From the NCBI RefSeq assembly GCF_001999305.1, contig NZ_MLHQ01000025.1:50864-114863 (forward strand): 64,000 bases of DNA. Direction: 5' to 3'. The position numbers and the translations under genes are program-made. The notes under the pieces were generated by a model. That model saw only the letters and a program-made list of their open reading frames with translations, was not told the origin of the DNA and did not search any database. The stretch is from Rodentibacter myodis. GTDB lineage: Bacteria > Pseudomonadota > Gammaproteobacteria > Enterobacterales > Pasteurellaceae. Shown one piece after another: positions 36,218 through 47,023 of the stretch (its first letter is position 1; the number at the start of each line of letters is the position of its first letter).

Positions 36218-36723
36218 TTTTGACCGCTCTTTTCTTTTGTTTGAACTTTCTTTTCATTTTTTAATGCATCAAGCGGTAATAAACCCGCGCCGATACAAAT
36301 GACAATATCCGCCACATTGAAAACCGGATAATGATAAATATCCCAGTAAAAATCGAAGAAATCCACCACGAATCCGTTATAAGCACGATCTACCATATTG
36401 GCGAGCGCACCGCCGATAATGAGGGCGTAAGCTGCATTTTGCATTTTTTGCTCGGCACGATTTTTCGCTAAGAAATAAATCAACATTGCGGAAATCGCCA
36501 ACGCCAAGACAATAAACAAATATTGTTGCCAACCGCTATGATCCGCCAAGAAGCTAAACGCCGCACCATAGTTGCGCACATAAGTTAGATTAAATAAAGG
36601 CATTACGCTTATACTTTCGTATAAATCAAACTTTTGCACCACGATATATTTCGTGAATAAATCAAGGGCAAAAGCGACCGCACTTAGCCAAAGAAAAGAA
36701 AGACCGGATTTTGTTTTAGCCAT
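36214..36723 (-). CDS. lspA: Lipoprotein signal peptidase
   Basis: A 169-residue inner-membrane aspartyl protease with four hydrophobic helices. It removes signal peptides from diacylated prolipoproteins. The catalytic aspartates lie in [22 protein letters not shown] and [11 protein letters not shown]. It is translationally coupled to ispH (4-base overlap). A paired-uptake-signal hairpin between ileS and lspA may reduce read-through from ileS. Confidence 0.97.
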   Translation of the reverse strand: MAKTKSGLSFLWLSAVAFALDLFTKYIVVQKFDLYESISVMPLFNLTYVRNYGAAFSFLADHSGWQQYLFIVLALAISAMLIYFLAKNRAEQKMQNAAYALIIGGALANMVDRAYNGFVVDFFDFYWDIYHYPVFNVADIVICIGAGLLPLDALKNEKKVQTKEKSGQK

Positions 36724-36739
36724 AAAAATTTCCTAAATG

Positions 36740-36768
36740 AAAAGTGCGGTCAAATCAACCGCACTTTT
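36740..36768. terminator. Paired-uptake-signal hairpin between ileS and lspA
   Basis: AAAAGTGCGGT (36740-36750) pairs with ACCGCACTTTT (36758-36768), loop CAAATCA. It sits inside an otherwise continuous operon, so it may be a partial terminator. Confidence 0.7.
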
Positions 36769-36786
36769 GAAGATAATAAATCACAA

Positions 36787-39612
36787 TTAAGCAAAATGAC
36801 GCACTTCACCATTGCCCGCAACGTTTTCCACGCAACGAGGGCATAATGCAGGGTGTGCCGGATTGATGCCGATTTTGTCGGAATAATGCCAACAACGTGG
36901 GCATTTTTCACCACTTGAACGAATCACGCTAACCGCAATGCCTTCAAGTTCCCCTTCTGCCACATCAGTCGGTTTCTCCGCTAATGGTTTTACCGTTGCT
37001 TTGGAGGTAATTAAGACAAAGCGTAATTCATCACCAAGTTGTTCAAGCAAAGCACGGTATTCATCGTTTGCGTAAAGTGTGACTTCCGCTTCCAAACCAC
37101 CACCGATCACTTTTTCATTACGGGCGATTTCTAACTCGCGGTTTACTTCGGAACGCACATTAATGAGTTTTTGCCAGTAAGCATCATCTAATTTTTCGTT
37201 TTCGCCTAAACCAAATAAGCCGGTGTAAAATTCTTCGGTGAACACAAATTCTGCGCGTTCATTTTCGGTTTTCGGTAAATATTGCCAAATTTCATCTGCG
37301 GTGAATGACAAGATTGGTGCCATCCAACGAACCAAGGCTTCCGCAATATGCCATAGTGCGGTTTGGCAACTACGGCGAGCAAGGCTATCTGCTTTGGTGG
37401 TATATTGACGATCTTTGATAATGTCTAAATAGAACGATCCCATTTCTACCGAGCAGAAACGCATTAAACGTTGTACTACGGCGTGGAATTGATAGTTATC
37501 GTAGGCATCAATAATTTCTTTTTGTGCTTCTAACGCACAAGCCACCGCCCAACGATCCAAACTAATCATTTCTTCCGGTTTCACTAAATCACGTTTTGGA
37601 TCAAAACCGTTCAGATTTGCCAATAAGAAACGTGCCGTATTACGGATACGGCGATAGCTGTCTGCCGCACGTTTTAAGATTTCATCGGATACGGTCATTT
37701 CACCGGTGTAGTCGGTAGAAGCTACCCATAAACGTAAAATATCGCCACCGAATTTATCCATCACTTCTTGTGGTGTGACAATATTGCCGATAGATTTCGA
37801 CATTTTACGCCCTTGACCATCTACCGTGAAACCGTGAGTCAGCACCTGTTTATAAGGTGCTTTGTTATCTGTTGCGGTAGAAAGCATTAAGGAGGACATA
37901 AACCAACCACGGTGTTGATCCGAGCCTTCTAAGTACATATCTGCACTGTTGCCATTAAATTCAGGGCGGCTTGCTACCACAGAAGAATAGGTTGATCCGG
38001 AATCAAACCACACATCTAGTGTGTCCGGTACTTTGCGGTAATGTTCCGCATCTGCACCTAACAGTTCTTTTTCATCCAAATCCCACCAAGCCTGAATACC
38101 GGCTTTTTCCACACGTTTTGCCACTTCTTCAAGTAATTCTAATGTGCGAGGGTGGAGTTCTTCCGTTTCTTTATGCACAAACATTGTCATTGGTACGCCC
38201 CAAGTACGTTGGCGGGAAATACACCAATCAGGACGATTTTCGACCATTTTTTCAATACGGGCTTGACCCCAATCCGGAATCCAACGCACCTGTTTGATTT
38301 CGCCTAATGCTTGAGGGCGTAAGCCTTTTACTTCCATACCGATAAACCATTGTGGTGTCGCGCGGAAGATAATTGGTGTTTTATGACGCCAACAGTGTGG
38401 ATAGCTGTGTTTAATTTTTTCAACTTTCAGCAAACTACCTGTTTCTTGTAATTTTTCTACCACAAGCGGATTGGCTTCAAATACGCCTTTGCCGGCAAAA
38501 AATAGCGTGCCGGAAATAAATTTACCCTCATTAGACACAAGCCCTGCCATCGGTAAATCGTATTGTTTACCTACAATAAAGTCGTCTAAACCGTGATCCG
38601 GTGCGGTATGTACCAAACCTGTACCGCCATCGGTGGTAACGTGATCACCTAAAATCACCGGTACGCTGTAGTCATTGAACGGATGATGAAAACGGGTAAA
38701 TTCAAGTTCTTTCCCTTTCACCGAACCCAATACTTCCACATTTTCAACGCCTACCGCTTTCGCCACGGATTCCACTAATTCTGCCGCTAAAATGACACGC
38801 TCATCACCCAGTTGTACTAATTGATAGTCAAGTTCGGCATTCACTGCAATGGCACGATTTGAAGGAATTGTCCAAGGTGTTGTTGTCCAAATCACCGCAG
38901 AAAGTTTTCCCTTGCCTTTCCCTTGCGCATTAAATTTAGCTTCAATTTCGACCGCACTTTCCGCCGGGAAACGAACATAAATAGACGGAGAGATTTTGTC
39001 TTCGTATTCCACTTCCGCTTCAGCCAAAGAAGAACCGCAATCCAAGCACCAATGAACCGGCTTAGATCCTTTGTATAAATGACCATTCGCAATCACTTTG
39101 CCCAATGTACGGATAATGTTAGCTTCCGTATCAAAATTCATCGTTAAATACGGATTATCCCAATCACCCAATACACCTAAACGGATAAAGTCTTTCTTTT
39201 GCCCTTCTACTTGTTCCGCTGCATATTCACGGCATTTTTGACGAAATTCCGCCGCAGAAACTTTCTCATTGGGTTTTCCCACCAAGCCTTCCACTTTTAA
39301 TTCAATCGGCAAACCGTGGCAATCCCAACCGGGGATGTAAGGGGAATCAAAACCTAATGCAGTTTTGGATTTAATGATAATATCTTTCAGAATTTTGTTT
39401 ACTGCGTGACCAATGTGAATGCTACCGTTTGCATAGGGAGGGCCATCGTGCAGAATGAAGGATTTTTTACCTTTAGAGGCTTCACGAATTTTTTGGTAAA
39501 GATTTTTCTCATACCAATTTTTTAACATCACAGGCTCGCGTTTTGCCAAATCGCCACGCATTGGAAAGCCTGTTTCCGGTAAGTTAAGGGTGTTTTTGTA
39601 ATCGACTGTCAT
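36787..39612 (-). CDS. ileS: Isoleucyl-tRNA synthetase
   Basis: A 941-residue class I synthetase. The HIGH motif appears as [11 protein letters not shown], and KMSKS as [12 protein letters not shown]. The CP1 editing domain includes [14 protein letters not shown], and the C-terminal zinc finger has [12 protein letters not shown] and CPRC. The start is ATG 39612 ([20 protein letters not shown]), which overlaps the ribF stop as ATGA; a TTG at 39627 has no family support. It is second in the ribF-ileS-lspA-ispH operon. Confidence 0.98.
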   Translation of the reverse strand: MTVDYKNTLNLPETGFPMRGDLAKREPVMLKNWYEKNLYQKIREASKGKKSFILHDGPPYANGSIHIGHAVNKILKDIIIKSKTALGFDSPYIPGWDCHGLPIELKVEGLVGKPNEKVSAAEFRQKCREYAAEQVEGQKKDFIRLGVLGDWDNPYLTMNFDTEANIIRTLGKVIANGHLYKGSKPVHWCLDCGSSLAEAEVEYEDKISPSIYVRFPAESAVEIEAKFNAQGKGKGKLSAVIWTTTPWTIPSNRAIAVNAELDYQLVQLGDERVILAAELVESVAKAVGVENVEVLGSVKGKELEFTRFHHPFNDYSVPVILGDHVTTDGGTGLVHTAPDHGLDDFIVGKQYDLPMAGLVSNEGKFISGTLFFAGKGVFEANPLVVEKLQETGSLLKVEKIKHSYPHCWRHKTPIIFRATPQWFIGMEVKGLRPQALGEIKQVRWIPDWGQARIEKMVENRPDWCISRQRTWGVPMTMFVHKETEELHPRTLELLEEVAKRVEKAGIQAWWDLDEKELLGADAEHYRKVPDTLDVWFDSGSTYSSVVASRPEFNGNSADMYLEGSDQHRGWFMSSLMLSTATDNKAPYKQVLTHGFTVDGQGRKMSKSIGNIVTPQEVMDKFGGDILRLWVASTDYTGEMTVSDEILKRAADSYRRIRNTARFLLANLNGFDPKRDLVKPEEMISLDRWAVACALEAQKEIIDAYDNYQFHAVVQRLMRFCSVEMGSFYLDIIKDRQYTTKADSLARRSCQTALWHIAEALVRWMAPILSFTADEIWQYLPKTENERAEFVFTEEFYTGLFGLGENEKLDDAYWQKLINVRSEVNRELEIARNEKVIGGGLEAEVTLYANDEYRALLEQLGDELRFVLITSKATVKPLAEKPTDVAEGELEGIAVSVIRSSGEKCPRCWHYSDKIGINPAHPALCPRCVENVAGNGEVRHFA

Positions 39613-40565
39613 TTTATTATTTTCCAATTTTTACATTTTAAATTCTTATTAAAAAACGCTTTTGCTGTTTCCACATCTTTTGTAATTTGCACCTTTAAAT
39701 CTTCAAAAGAGGGAAATTTTATTTCATTTCTAATCTTATGACAAAATTCAACTTCTACCTGTTCGCCATAGATATTTTGTGTGAAATCAAATAAATGGAC
39801 TTCCAAAAGTTGCATTGCACCATTGATTGTTGGGCGTTTTCCCATATTTGCTACGCCATTGAAAATCTCACCGGATTTTAACCGCACTTTCACGGCATAT
39901 ACCCCTTTCACAGGATTTACTTGACGGTGTAAGCGGATATTCGCCGTGGGAAAACCAATGGTTCTGCCTAATTTATTGCCGTGAATAACACGTCCGAAAA
40001 TGCGGTAAGGTTTTCCAAGCAACTTTTCTGCAAGAGATAAATCATCATTAGCGAGGGCATCTCGAATCGCTGTGCTGCTAATACGTTGTTCGTTTAAACA
40101 AAAACTGTGATTATCTTCTACCGTAAAGCCAAACCGCTTTGCCGCATTCTGCAACATCGTGAAGTTACCCTGACGGTTTGCACCGAATTTGAAATCATCG
40201 CCAATGCTTAGAAATTTTATATTGAGCCGTTTAACGAGTGTTTCAATAAATTGTTCGGCCGGCTGTTCGGCAAAGGTGCGGTCAAATTTTGCCACAATCA
40301 CAAAATCAACCTTCGCCAGTTGTAAATAATGGAGCTTATCACGCAAACGCATTAAACGTGCCGGTGCATTTTCCCCCATAAAATATTCACGTGGTTGTGG
40401 TTCAAATAACAGCACAACCATCGGTAAATGTAATTCGTCTGCTTTTTGGCGGAGATGTCGCAATATGGCTTGATGCCCTAAATGTACGCCATCAAAGTTG
40501 CCAATGGTTAATGCACAACCTTGAAAAACTTGGCTTACATTGTGTAGCCCCCGAATTAATTGCAT
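39609..40565 (-). CDS. ribF: Bifunctional riboflavin kinase/FAD synthetase RibF
   Basis: A 318-residue enzyme that makes FMN and FAD. The N-terminal adenylyltransferase domain has [16 protein letters not shown], and the C-terminal kinase domain has [14 protein letters not shown] choose ATG 40565 ([14 protein letters not shown]), which matches the usual N-terminus; GTG 40577 would add four residues. It heads the ribF-ileS-lspA-ispH operon and overlaps ileS by 4 bases. It lies 46 bases after murJ. Confidence 0.96.
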   Translation of the reverse strand: MQLIRGLHNVSQVFQGCALTIGNFDGVHLGHQAILRHLRQKADELHLPMVVLLFEPQPREYFMGENAPARLMRLRDKLHYLQLAKVDFVIVAKFDRTFAEQPAEQFIETLVKRLNIKFLSIGDDFKFGANRQGNFTMLQNAAKRFGFTVEDNHSFCLNEQRISSTAIRDALANDDLSLAEKLLGKPYRIFGRVIHGNKLGRTIGFPTANIRLHRQVNPVKGVYAVKVRLKSGEIFNGVANMGKRPTINGAMQLLEVHLFDFTQNIYGEQVEVEFCHKIRNEIKFPSFEDLKVQITKDVETAKAFFNKNLKCKNWKIIK

Positions 40566-40611
40566 AACCTCATCCACAAAAATGACAGAATTTCGGCATT
40601 ATAGCGGTAAG

Positions 40612-42186
40612 TTAGTTTTTTGTCAGCAGGTGGTGCTTGCGGATACCGAATAAAACCAAAGTGATAGCATAAACGATTGCCGCTAAAGCAATCAGCCAAG
40701 TCAACCAATAGACACGCATTATAAAACTCATTGCCGCCCATTGATTGATAGTCGGCACGTAATACCAAACGGCAGCTCCCATTATTAATGCGGCAATTAA
40801 AACTTTCACAAAAAAGACCGCACTTTTACGGGAAAAACGATATACATCCGCCTTTGCCAAACCGCGATAAAGCAAATAGGCGTTGAGCGTTGCCGACATC
40901 GCAGAGGCGATCGCCAATCCCACATAACCAAACGGAATAGCCAACAGATTAAAACCCATATTGCTCACCATAGCGATAATACCGATTTTCACCGGTGTTT
41001 TGGTATCTTGGCGGGCGTAATAGCCGTTCGCCAAAATTTTGATCAGCATAAAACTCAATAACCCGGCATTGAACGCCCATAAAGAATAAGAGGCAGCTTG
41101 CACATCATTCAAAGTAAAATTTCCACGCATAAATAATGTGAGTAACATAGGTTGTGCCAATACTGCGATACCAATGGCTGCCGGTACGCCGAGCAATAAA
41201 ATCATCCGCACGCCCCAATCCATTGTGTTGCGAAAATCCACCGCACTTTGTACGGAATTCTCTTCACGATTTACGTGATGACGGGCAAGTGTGGGTAAAA
41301 TTACCGTAGAAATAGCAATGCCGAACAAGCCAAGAGGAAATTCAAGTAAACGGTCGGAATAATAAAGCCAACTGATAGAACCCGTCATTAAAAAACTGGC
41401 AATGACGGTATCCAGCAATAAATTGATTTGGCTCACCGACACCCCGAATAAGGCAGGAATCATTAGTTTACGAATTTTGGTGACACCTTCATCGTGCCAA
41501 GCCCATTTGGGTTTTACCAATAAACCGGCTTTTTTCATAAACGGAATTTGAAATAAAAATTGCAGTAAACCGCCAAGAAAAATACCGATAGCTAAAGCGA
41601 GATCGGGATCATTCATTTGTGGTGCAAGGAAAAGTGCGGTCGCAATCATCGCAATATTTAACAATACCGGTGAAAAAGACATCACGCCGAATTTACCAAG
41701 GGTATTTAGCACCGCGCCGGATAAGGCGACAAAGGTCACAAACCACAAATAAGGAAAGGTGATTTTAAGTAATAACGAGGCTTGCTCAAATTTATGTGCA
41801 TCAGGGCCGTCATTTAACCAATCGTTAAACCAGCCCATTCCAAATAAAGCCGCAACCACAGGTGATCCCACCATAGCAAGGAGTGTGACGATAGTGACCA
41901 AACCGCCCAAGGTGCCTGACACTTTGCCGATAAATTCACGGGTTTTATCCACATCACCGGATTGACGATATTCTGCCAATACCGGCACAAAAGCCTGAGA
42001 AAACGCGCCTTCCGCAAATAAACGGCGAAGAAAATTTGGAATACGATTGGCAAATAAAAATACATCAGCCGCTGCCCCCGCACCAATAAGATGGGCGATC
42101 ACCACATCACGCACCAATCCTAACACGCGTGATAATAGGGTCATACTGCTAACAATAATGCCTGATTTCAAAAGTCGTTTACTCAA
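40612..42186 (-). CDS. murJ: Lipid II flippase MurJ
   Basis: A 524-residue inner-membrane protein with about 14 helices. It begins MSKRLLKSGIIVSSMTLLSRVLGLVRDVVIAHLIGAG, the MurJ/MviN signature, and moves lipid II to the periplasmic face for peptidoglycan synthesis. Charged central-cavity residues such as the R in NRIPNFLRRLFAEGAF are present. It lies upstream of ribF on the same strand and diverges from rpsT. Confidence 0.97.
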   Translation of the reverse strand: MSKRLLKSGIIVSSMTLLSRVLGLVRDVVIAHLIGAGAAADVFLFANRIPNFLRRLFAEGAFSQAFVPVLAEYRQSGDVDKTREFIGKVSGTLGGLVTIVTLLAMVGSPVVAALFGMGWFNDWLNDGPDAHKFEQASLLLKITFPYLWFVTFVALSGAVLNTLGKFGVMSFSPVLLNIAMIATALFLAPQMNDPDLALAIGIFLGGLLQFLFQIPFMKKAGLLVKPKWAWHDEGVTKIRKLMIPALFGVSVSQINLLLDTVIASFLMTGSISWLYYSDRLLEFPLGLFGIAISTVILPTLARHHVNREENSVQSAVDFRNTMDWGVRMILLLGVPAAIGIAVLAQPMLLTLFMRGNFTLNDVQAASYSLWAFNAGLLSFMLIKILANGYYARQDTKTPVKIGIIAMVSNMGFNLLAIPFGYVGLAIASAMSATLNAYLLYRGLAKADVYRFSRKSAVFFVKVLIAALIMGAAVWYYVPTINQWAAMSFIMRVYWLTWLIALAAIVYAITLVLFGIRKHHLLTKN

Positions 42187-42456
42187 AATATTGTTCTCTC
42201 GGCTTAAAAATTTCGCCTAATTGTATAGAAATTTTGTTTTTACGCTATATTCCATATAAAAAAACTGATAAAATCCGCCCCACATCGTTTGTGTGAGCCA
42301 GTCCTATTGAAAGCGCTTATGAAAATAACGATGCTTACTTTCGGTTGTGTCTCACCGAAACCAACACAAATATTCCATTGACAAAAGTATAAAAAATCGG
42401 CATATTGACGCCCTTTATTTTGTCTATCAATCAACAGAAATTTTAGGAGTTTGACC

Positions 42457-42720
42457 TTGGCTAATATCAAGTCAGCAAAAAAACGTGCGATTCAATCTGA
42501 AAAACGTCGCCAACACAACGCAAGCCAACGCTCTATGATGCGTACTTACATCAAAAAAGTTTATGCTCAAGTAGCAGCCGGTGAAAAAGCAGCAGCTGAA
42601 GCAGCATTCGTTGAAATGCAAAAAGTTGTTGACCGTATGGCTTCTAAAGGCTTAATCCACGCTAACAAAGCAGCAAACCACAAATCTAAATTAGCTGCAC
42701 AAATCAAAAAATTAGCGTAA
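42457..42720 (+). CDS. rpsT: 30S ribosomal protein S20
   Basis: An 87-residue basic protein starting [20 protein letters not shown]. The initiator is TTG 42457, behind AGGAG at 42443-42447. E. coli rpsT also starts with TTG, and this weak start is part of S20 autoregulation. An in-frame TTG at 42451 is too close to the ribosome site. A USS-based terminator follows. Confidence 0.97.
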   Translation: MANIKSAKKRAIQSEKRRQHNASQRSMMRTYIKKVYAQVAAGEKAAAEAAFVEMQKVVDRMASKGLIHANKAANHKSKLAAQIKKLA

Positions 42721-42733
42721 TTAAAATGGCTTA

Positions 42734-42763
42734 AAAAAACCGCACTTTGTAGTGCGGTTTTTT
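42734..42763 (+). terminator. Uptake-signal terminator after rpsT
   Basis: AAAAAACCGCACT-TTGT-AGTGCGGTTTTTT, a 13-bp stem built from a pair of uptake-signal cores with T-run. Confidence 0.93.
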
Positions 42764-42815
42764 GTTTACAACTTTTTCAAAAGTTTTTATTGTTAATTTT
42801 GTTTCTTTAAGATGC

Positions 42816-42842
42816 AAAAACCCCACCGAATGGCGGGGTTTG
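42816..42842 (-). terminator. Terminator after rpmE
   Basis: On the minus strand, AAACCCCGCC-ATTC-GGTGGGGTTT, then a T-run, just after the rpmE stop. Confidence 0.92.
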
Positions 42843-42856
42843 TAAACAGGTTCAAA

Positions 42857-43069
42857 TTATTTTGTACCCGGAATTTTGAAACGGCTGTTGAAGCGTTCAA
42901 CACGACCGCCGGTATCTACAACACGTTGTTTACCTGTGTAGAATGGGTGGCAGTTACCGCACACATCAAGGTTGATGTCCTTGCCTAAAGTTGAACGGGT
43001 TTTGATCACGTTACCGCAAGAACAAGTTGCAGTGATCTCTTTATATTCCGGATGAATACCTTGTTTCAT
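42857..43069 (-). CDS. rpmE: 50S ribosomal protein L31 (zinc-binding type)
   Basis: A 70-residue protein starting [20 protein letters not shown] behind GAGG. Cysteines CSC...CGNC bind zinc, so this is the C+ form that is replaced by the C- paralogue (ykgM type) when zinc is scarce. ATG 43069 is preferred over 43081 because of the ribosome site and family N-terminus. Confidence 0.97.
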   Translation of the reverse strand: MKQGIHPEYKEITATCSCGNVIKTRSTLGKDINLDVCGNCHPFYTGKQRVVDTGGRVERFNSRFKIPGTK

Positions 43070-43250
43070 AGAAAACCTCAAAATGAAGCCACGCCGCTAT
43101 AAGAACTTTCTTCTTACACCGCGTGAGTTGATAATACGCCATAATTGGCACCAAAGAAGGGCAGATTATACTCAAAAAACAGAGATAAACAAGCCCCATT
43201 TTGATGTAAAATCTCCGCCATTTTTAACCGCACTTTTATTTAGGAATCTT

Positions 43251-44387
43251 ATGTTGGCAAAATCCTCCGTTCACGCACCTTTCGCTCAATCTGTATTGCA
43301 ATGGTATGACAAATTTGGGCGCAAACATTTGCCTTGGCAACAAAATAAAACCCTTTATGGGGTTTGGCTTTCCGAGGTGATGTTGCAACAAACCCAAGTG
43401 GCAACCGTGATTCCGTATTTTGAACGTTTTATCAAAACTTTCCCAAATGTGACCGCACTTGCCAATGCTTCGCAAGATGAAGTATTACATTTATGGACGG
43501 GATTGGGGTATTACGCCCGCGCCCGAAATTTACATAAGGCAGCACAAAAAATACGGGATGAGTTTGGCGGAAATTTTCCGACGCATTTTGATGAAGTCTG
43601 GGCGTTATCGGGTGTGGGGCGTTCTACTGCCGGGGCGGTGTTATCTTCTGTATTGAACCAACCCTACCCGATTTTAGACGGCAATGTAAAACGTGTATTG
43701 ACGCGTTATTTTGCCATAGAGGGCTGGACGGGGGATAAAAAAGTCGAAAACCATTTATGGGATTTAACGGCGCAGGTTACGCCGACAGAACGTGTCGCGG
43801 ATTTTAACCAAGCAATGATGGATATTGGTGCGATGGTTTGCACCCGTACGAAACCGAAATGTGAGCTTTGCCCGCTACACAAGGATTGTCAGGCATATAA
43901 GCATAGCACTTGGGATTTATATCCTACTAAAAAGCCAAAAAAAATAATGCCGGAGAAGAAAACCTATTTCTTGATTTTATCCCAACAGGGTAAGGTGTGG
44001 TTGGAACAGCGCAAAAGTGTCGGTTTGTGGGGAGGATTATTTTGTTTTCCACAATTTGATTCTAAGGAAGAATTATTGGCTTATTTGGCAACAGAAAATA
44101 TCGCTTATTACCAAGAATGGGCAGGTTTTCGCCATACGTTCAGCCATTTCCACTTGGATATTTATCCTATTTATGCGGAAATAGGCAATTCCGCTAAACA
44201 AGAACACGCCAATTTAGACTGGCGTAAAGTGATGGAAAAACCAAAAGAATACAAACCAAGTCTATCCAGTGCGGTCAAATATTGGTATGATCCCGAAAAT
44301 CCTGAACAGATCGGGCTGGCTCAACCGGTAAAAAATTTATTAACACAATTTGTAAGGAATAAATATGGCGAGAATGATATTTTGTGA
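43251..44387 (+). CDS. mutY: A/G-specific adenine glycosylase MutY
   Basis: A 378-residue DNA repair glycosylase that removes adenine paired with 8-oxoguanine. The HhH-GPD domain has [19 protein letters not shown] and [14 protein letters not shown], with the catalytic Asp in [13 protein letters not shown]. The 4Fe-4S ligands are in [17 protein letters not shown], and the C-terminal NUDIX-like domain recognises 8-oxoG. Start ATG 43251 follows AGGA; the frame extends upstream to 43083 but without family similarity. First gene of mutY-yggX-mltC, overlapping yggX by 23 bases. Confidence 0.97.
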   Translation: MLAKSSVHAPFAQSVLQWYDKFGRKHLPWQQNKTLYGVWLSEVMLQQTQVATVIPYFERFIKTFPNVTALANASQDEVLHLWTGLGYYARARNLHKAAQKIRDEFGGNFPTHFDEVWALSGVGRSTAGAVLSSVLNQPYPILDGNVKRVLTRYFAIEGWTGDKKVENHLWDLTAQVTPTERVADFNQAMMDIGAMVCTRTKPKCELCPLHKDCQAYKHSTWDLYPTKKPKKIMPEKKTYFLILSQQGKVWLEQRKSVGLWGGLFCFPQFDSKEELLAYLATENIAYYQEWAGFRHTFSHFHLDIYPIYAEIGNSAKQEHANLDWRKVMEKPKEYKPSLSSAVKYWYDPENPEQIGLAQPVKNLLTQFVRNKYGENDIL

Positions 44388-44637
44388 GTATCTCAAAAAA
44401 GACGCGGAAGGTTTGGATTTTCAACTTTATCCTGGTGAATTAGGCAAGCGAATTTTTGATTCAATCAGTAAACAGGCGTGGGGCGAATGGATCAAAAAAC
44501 AGACGATGCTTGTGAACGAGAAAAAACTCAATATGATGAACGCGGAGCATCGCCAACTACTTGAACAAGAAATGGTTAATTTTTTGTTTGAAGGCAAAGA
44601 TGTTCATATTGAAGGTTATGTTCCTCCATCAAATTAA
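44365..44637 (+). CDS. yggX: Iron trafficking / oxidative damage protection protein YggX
   Basis: A 90-residue protein: [30 protein letters not shown]...[22 protein letters not shown], clearly YggX. It protects iron-sulfur proteins such as MutY from oxidation, with the conserved Cys at position 7. The start lies inside the 3' end of mutY (23-base overlap) and GGAATAA precedes it. The mutY-yggX-mltC order is the same as in enteric bacteria. Confidence 0.97.
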   Translation: MARMIFCEYLKKDAEGLDFQLYPGELGKRIFDSISKQAWGEWIKKQTMLVNEKKLNMMNAEHRQLLEQEMVNFLFEGKDVHIEGYVPPSN

Positions 44638-44651
44638 TTGGCAGTAAAAGA

Positions 44652-45731
44652 ATGAAAAAATATTTGTTGTTGGCATTATTGCCACTTTTATATGCTTGTA
44701 GCGATTCCCCAAACCGCAATCGAGGCATTAATTATGATGAAGTCTTTGCAAAAGATACGCAGGGACTTGATATCCTTACCGGACAATTTTCTCATAATAT
44801 TGACCGCATTTGGGGGGTGAATGAATTACTCGTTGCTAGCCGTAAAGATTATGTGAAATATACCGATTCATTTTATACCCGCAGCCACGTGAGTTTCGAT
44901 GAAGGTAATATTGTGATTGAAACTCAAAAAGACTTAAACCGATTACATAATGCCATTGTACATACTTTATTAATGGGGTCTGATGCGAAAGGCATTGATT
45001 TATTTGCCTCCGGCGATGTGCCAATCAGTTCCCGTCCATTCCTTTTGGGGCAGGTGGTAGATAATAATGGTCAACAAATCGCCAACCAATTTATTGCCGG
45101 TAATTTTGCGACTTATTTAATTCAAAATAAATTACAAACCCGCCGTTTACAGAACGGTAATACAGTGCAGTTTGTGGCAATTCCAATGATTGCAAATCAC
45201 GTGGAAGTGCGGGCGCAAAAATACCTTCCGTTAGTACGTAAAGCCGCACAACGCTATGGCATTGATGAAAGCCTCATCCTCGGGATTATGCAAACAGAAT
45301 CTAGCTTCAACCCTTATGCTATCAGCTATGCGAATGCAATTGGTTTAATGCAGGTTGTGCCACACACGGCAGGGCGTGATATTTTTGCAATGAAAGGACG
45401 AAGCGGACAACCTTCCGCACGTCATTTATATGATCCGGCAAATAATATCGATGCAGGTGTTTCCTATTTATGGATTTTACAAAATCAATATCTAAATGGA
45501 ATTACTAACCCAACGTCTAAACGCTTTGCGATGATTTCTGCCTATAACAGCGGTGCCGGTGCAGTGTTACGTGTATTTGATAACGATAAAGATGAAGCTA
45601 TTTACAAAATCAATCAGATGTATCCGGAACAGGTTTATCGTATTCTCACCACAGCACACCCGTCTTCTCAGGCAAGAAATTACCTGTTGAAAGTGGATCA
45701 GGCACAGAAAAAATTCCGTGTAAGACGATAA
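44652..45731 (+). CDS. mltC: Membrane-bound lytic murein transglycosylase C
   Basis: A 359-residue outer-membrane lipoprotein. The signal peptide ends in the lipobox LLYAC (Cys 16). The C-terminal lysozyme-like domain has the catalytic glutamate in [15 protein letters not shown], followed by [14 protein letters not shown] and [12 protein letters not shown]. It cleaves glycan strands to 1,6-anhydromuropeptides. Last gene of the mutY-yggX-mltC unit, with a terminator after it. Confidence 0.96.
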   Translation: MKKYLLLALLPLLYACSDSPNRNRGINYDEVFAKDTQGLDILTGQFSHNIDRIWGVNELLVASRKDYVKYTDSFYTRSHVSFDEGNIVIETQKDLNRLHNAIVHTLLMGSDAKGIDLFASGDVPISSRPFLLGQVVDNNGQQIANQFIAGNFATYLIQNKLQTRRLQNGNTVQFVAIPMIANHVEVRAQKYLPLVRKAAQRYGIDESLILGIMQTESSFNPYAISYANAIGLMQVVPHTAGRDIFAMKGRSGQPSARHLYDPANNIDAGVSYLWILQNQYLNGITNPTSKRFAMISAYNSGAGAVLRVFDNDKDEAIYKINQMYPEQVYRILTTAHPSSQARNYLLKVDQAQKKFRVRR

Positions 45732-45755
45732 TTTTTCAATCAATAAACAAAAATC

Positions 45756-45790
45756 AAATACCCGAGGAAAATTTCTTCGGGTATTTTTTA
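45756..45790 (+). terminator. Terminator after mltC
   Basis: AAATACCCGA (45756-45765) pairs with TCGGGTATTT (45777-45786), with a T-run. Confidence 0.92.
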
Positions 45791-45969
45791 TAAAAAGTGC
45801 GGTCGTTTATTGAATAATTTTTGAAATATTCGTTCTTTTTATAAGCATATTGATTATTAACCATTCAAACACACCTGTTTTTTTCATTTTTTTGAATTTA
45901 GTTGTTGACCGATAACCGAAAAAATAGTTTAATACGCCCCGTTGTCAGGCAGTAGCCAATAACGATAAC

Positions 45970-46045
45970 GCCTCGATAGCTCAGTCGGTAGAGCAGGGGA
46001 TTGAAAATCCCCGTGTCGGTGGTTCGATTCCGCCTCGAGGCACCA
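45970..46045 (+). tRNA. tRNA-Phe (GAA)
   Basis: A standard cloverleaf: acceptor GCCTCGA/TCGAGGC, anticodon loop TTGAAAA in the GGGGA/TCCCC stem, T-loop GGTTCGATTCC, encoded CCA at 46043-46045. Confidence 0.98.
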
Positions 46046-46062
46046 TCAATTATCATATCTAC

Positions 46063-46138
46063 TCCTCCTTAGTTCAGTCGGTAGAACGGTGGACTGTTAA
46101 TCCATATGTCGCTGGTTCAAGTCCAGCAGGAGGAGCCA
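46063..46138 (+). tRNA. tRNA-Asn (GTT)
   Basis: Acceptor TCCTCCT/AGGAGGA, anticodon loop CTGTTAA, T-loop GGTTCAAGTCC, encoded CCA at 46136-46138. It is 17 bases after tRNA-Phe and likely in the same transcript. Confidence 0.98.
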
Positions 46139-46388
46139 ATCGAATTACTGGTAGTTTATAGTTAATTTTAAATTCTTTCGTTCTTAGCTTTAATCGTTTA
46201 TAGATTTTATATTTTCTTTTAACTCAAATATCACTTATTTTCGTAACAAATCTGTTTAACTTAGTGTACAAAAATTGAATGATTGTGGTTTATTTTTTCA
46301 AATGACCGCACTTTTATTGTAAAACAAAAAGTACGGTTTAATTTCAATGAAATCTATAATCTAAGTCGCTCAGACTCTTTCCCTAAAA

Positions 46389-46634
46389 CTACTCCGCCCA
46401 ATATTTTTTCTTAGAGGTTTTACTAATGCCTATGTTAAAACTGTTAGTCGGATCAAGTTTTTGGTAAAACTGGCGTAAATCTACATTGGCTTGCTTTTGA
46501 TATAGATGCTCTACATTGTGTTCCGCTGGATATTGCGCTCCACGTTGGTCTAATAAAGCAAGCATTTCGTGTTCAAGCTGTTCGTAATCATTGCCCTTTT
46601 TAACAATATAATCTTGGTGGAAAACGTGGCACAT
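46389..46634 (-). pseudogene. dld: 3' remnant of quinone-dependent D-lactate dehydrogenase
   Basis: 81 codons that match only the C-terminus of Dld (normally about 565 residues): FHQDYIVKKGNDYEQLEHEM, QRGAQYPAEHNVEHLYQ, LDPTNSFNIGISKTSKKKYW. The homology begins abruptly near 46634 with no FAD-binding or substrate domains upstream, so the gene was cut by a deletion or replacement. The breakpoint lies next to the tRNA pair and the acquired yfcC-hydrolase cassette. It cannot be functional. Confidence 0.88.
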
Positions 46635-47023
46635 AAAATGTCCATAATTAAAGTTTATGGATAATTATCTAATTAATTCTCAATCAACTTGCTGAGAGTA
46701 TACAGAAGCTCATCTTGTTTTCACTTTATCACTATTATTTAATTTAGCTCAAGGTCACTCAGCCAAAATTACTGTTTTTGGGTAAAACAAAAGCTACTAT
46801 GTTTATTTTTTATTACTTTCTTGATTTATAACTCTCACCTTCTTGTCCTTTTCATCGCAAAGAAATGATGTTACTATCGTTAAAGTTTTGTTATTAGGTT
46901 GTGTGTTTTGATATTTTGACGTGTGTTGTATTACCTTGGTTTATTAATCAGGCATTTCTATTCGTCGAGAAATCATGGGAAGTTTAATTGCCTGATAATT
47001 TTCTAGGTTAAGGGAGCAACAAT
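46635..47023. other. Gene-free stretch upstream of the YfcC-type gene
   Basis: This 389-base AT-rich stretch holds no reading frame, uptake signal, tRNA or strong hairpin that I can see. It must include the left breakpoint of the dld deletion and the promoter for the gene at 47024 (AAGGGAG just before its ATG). Confidence 0.5.
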
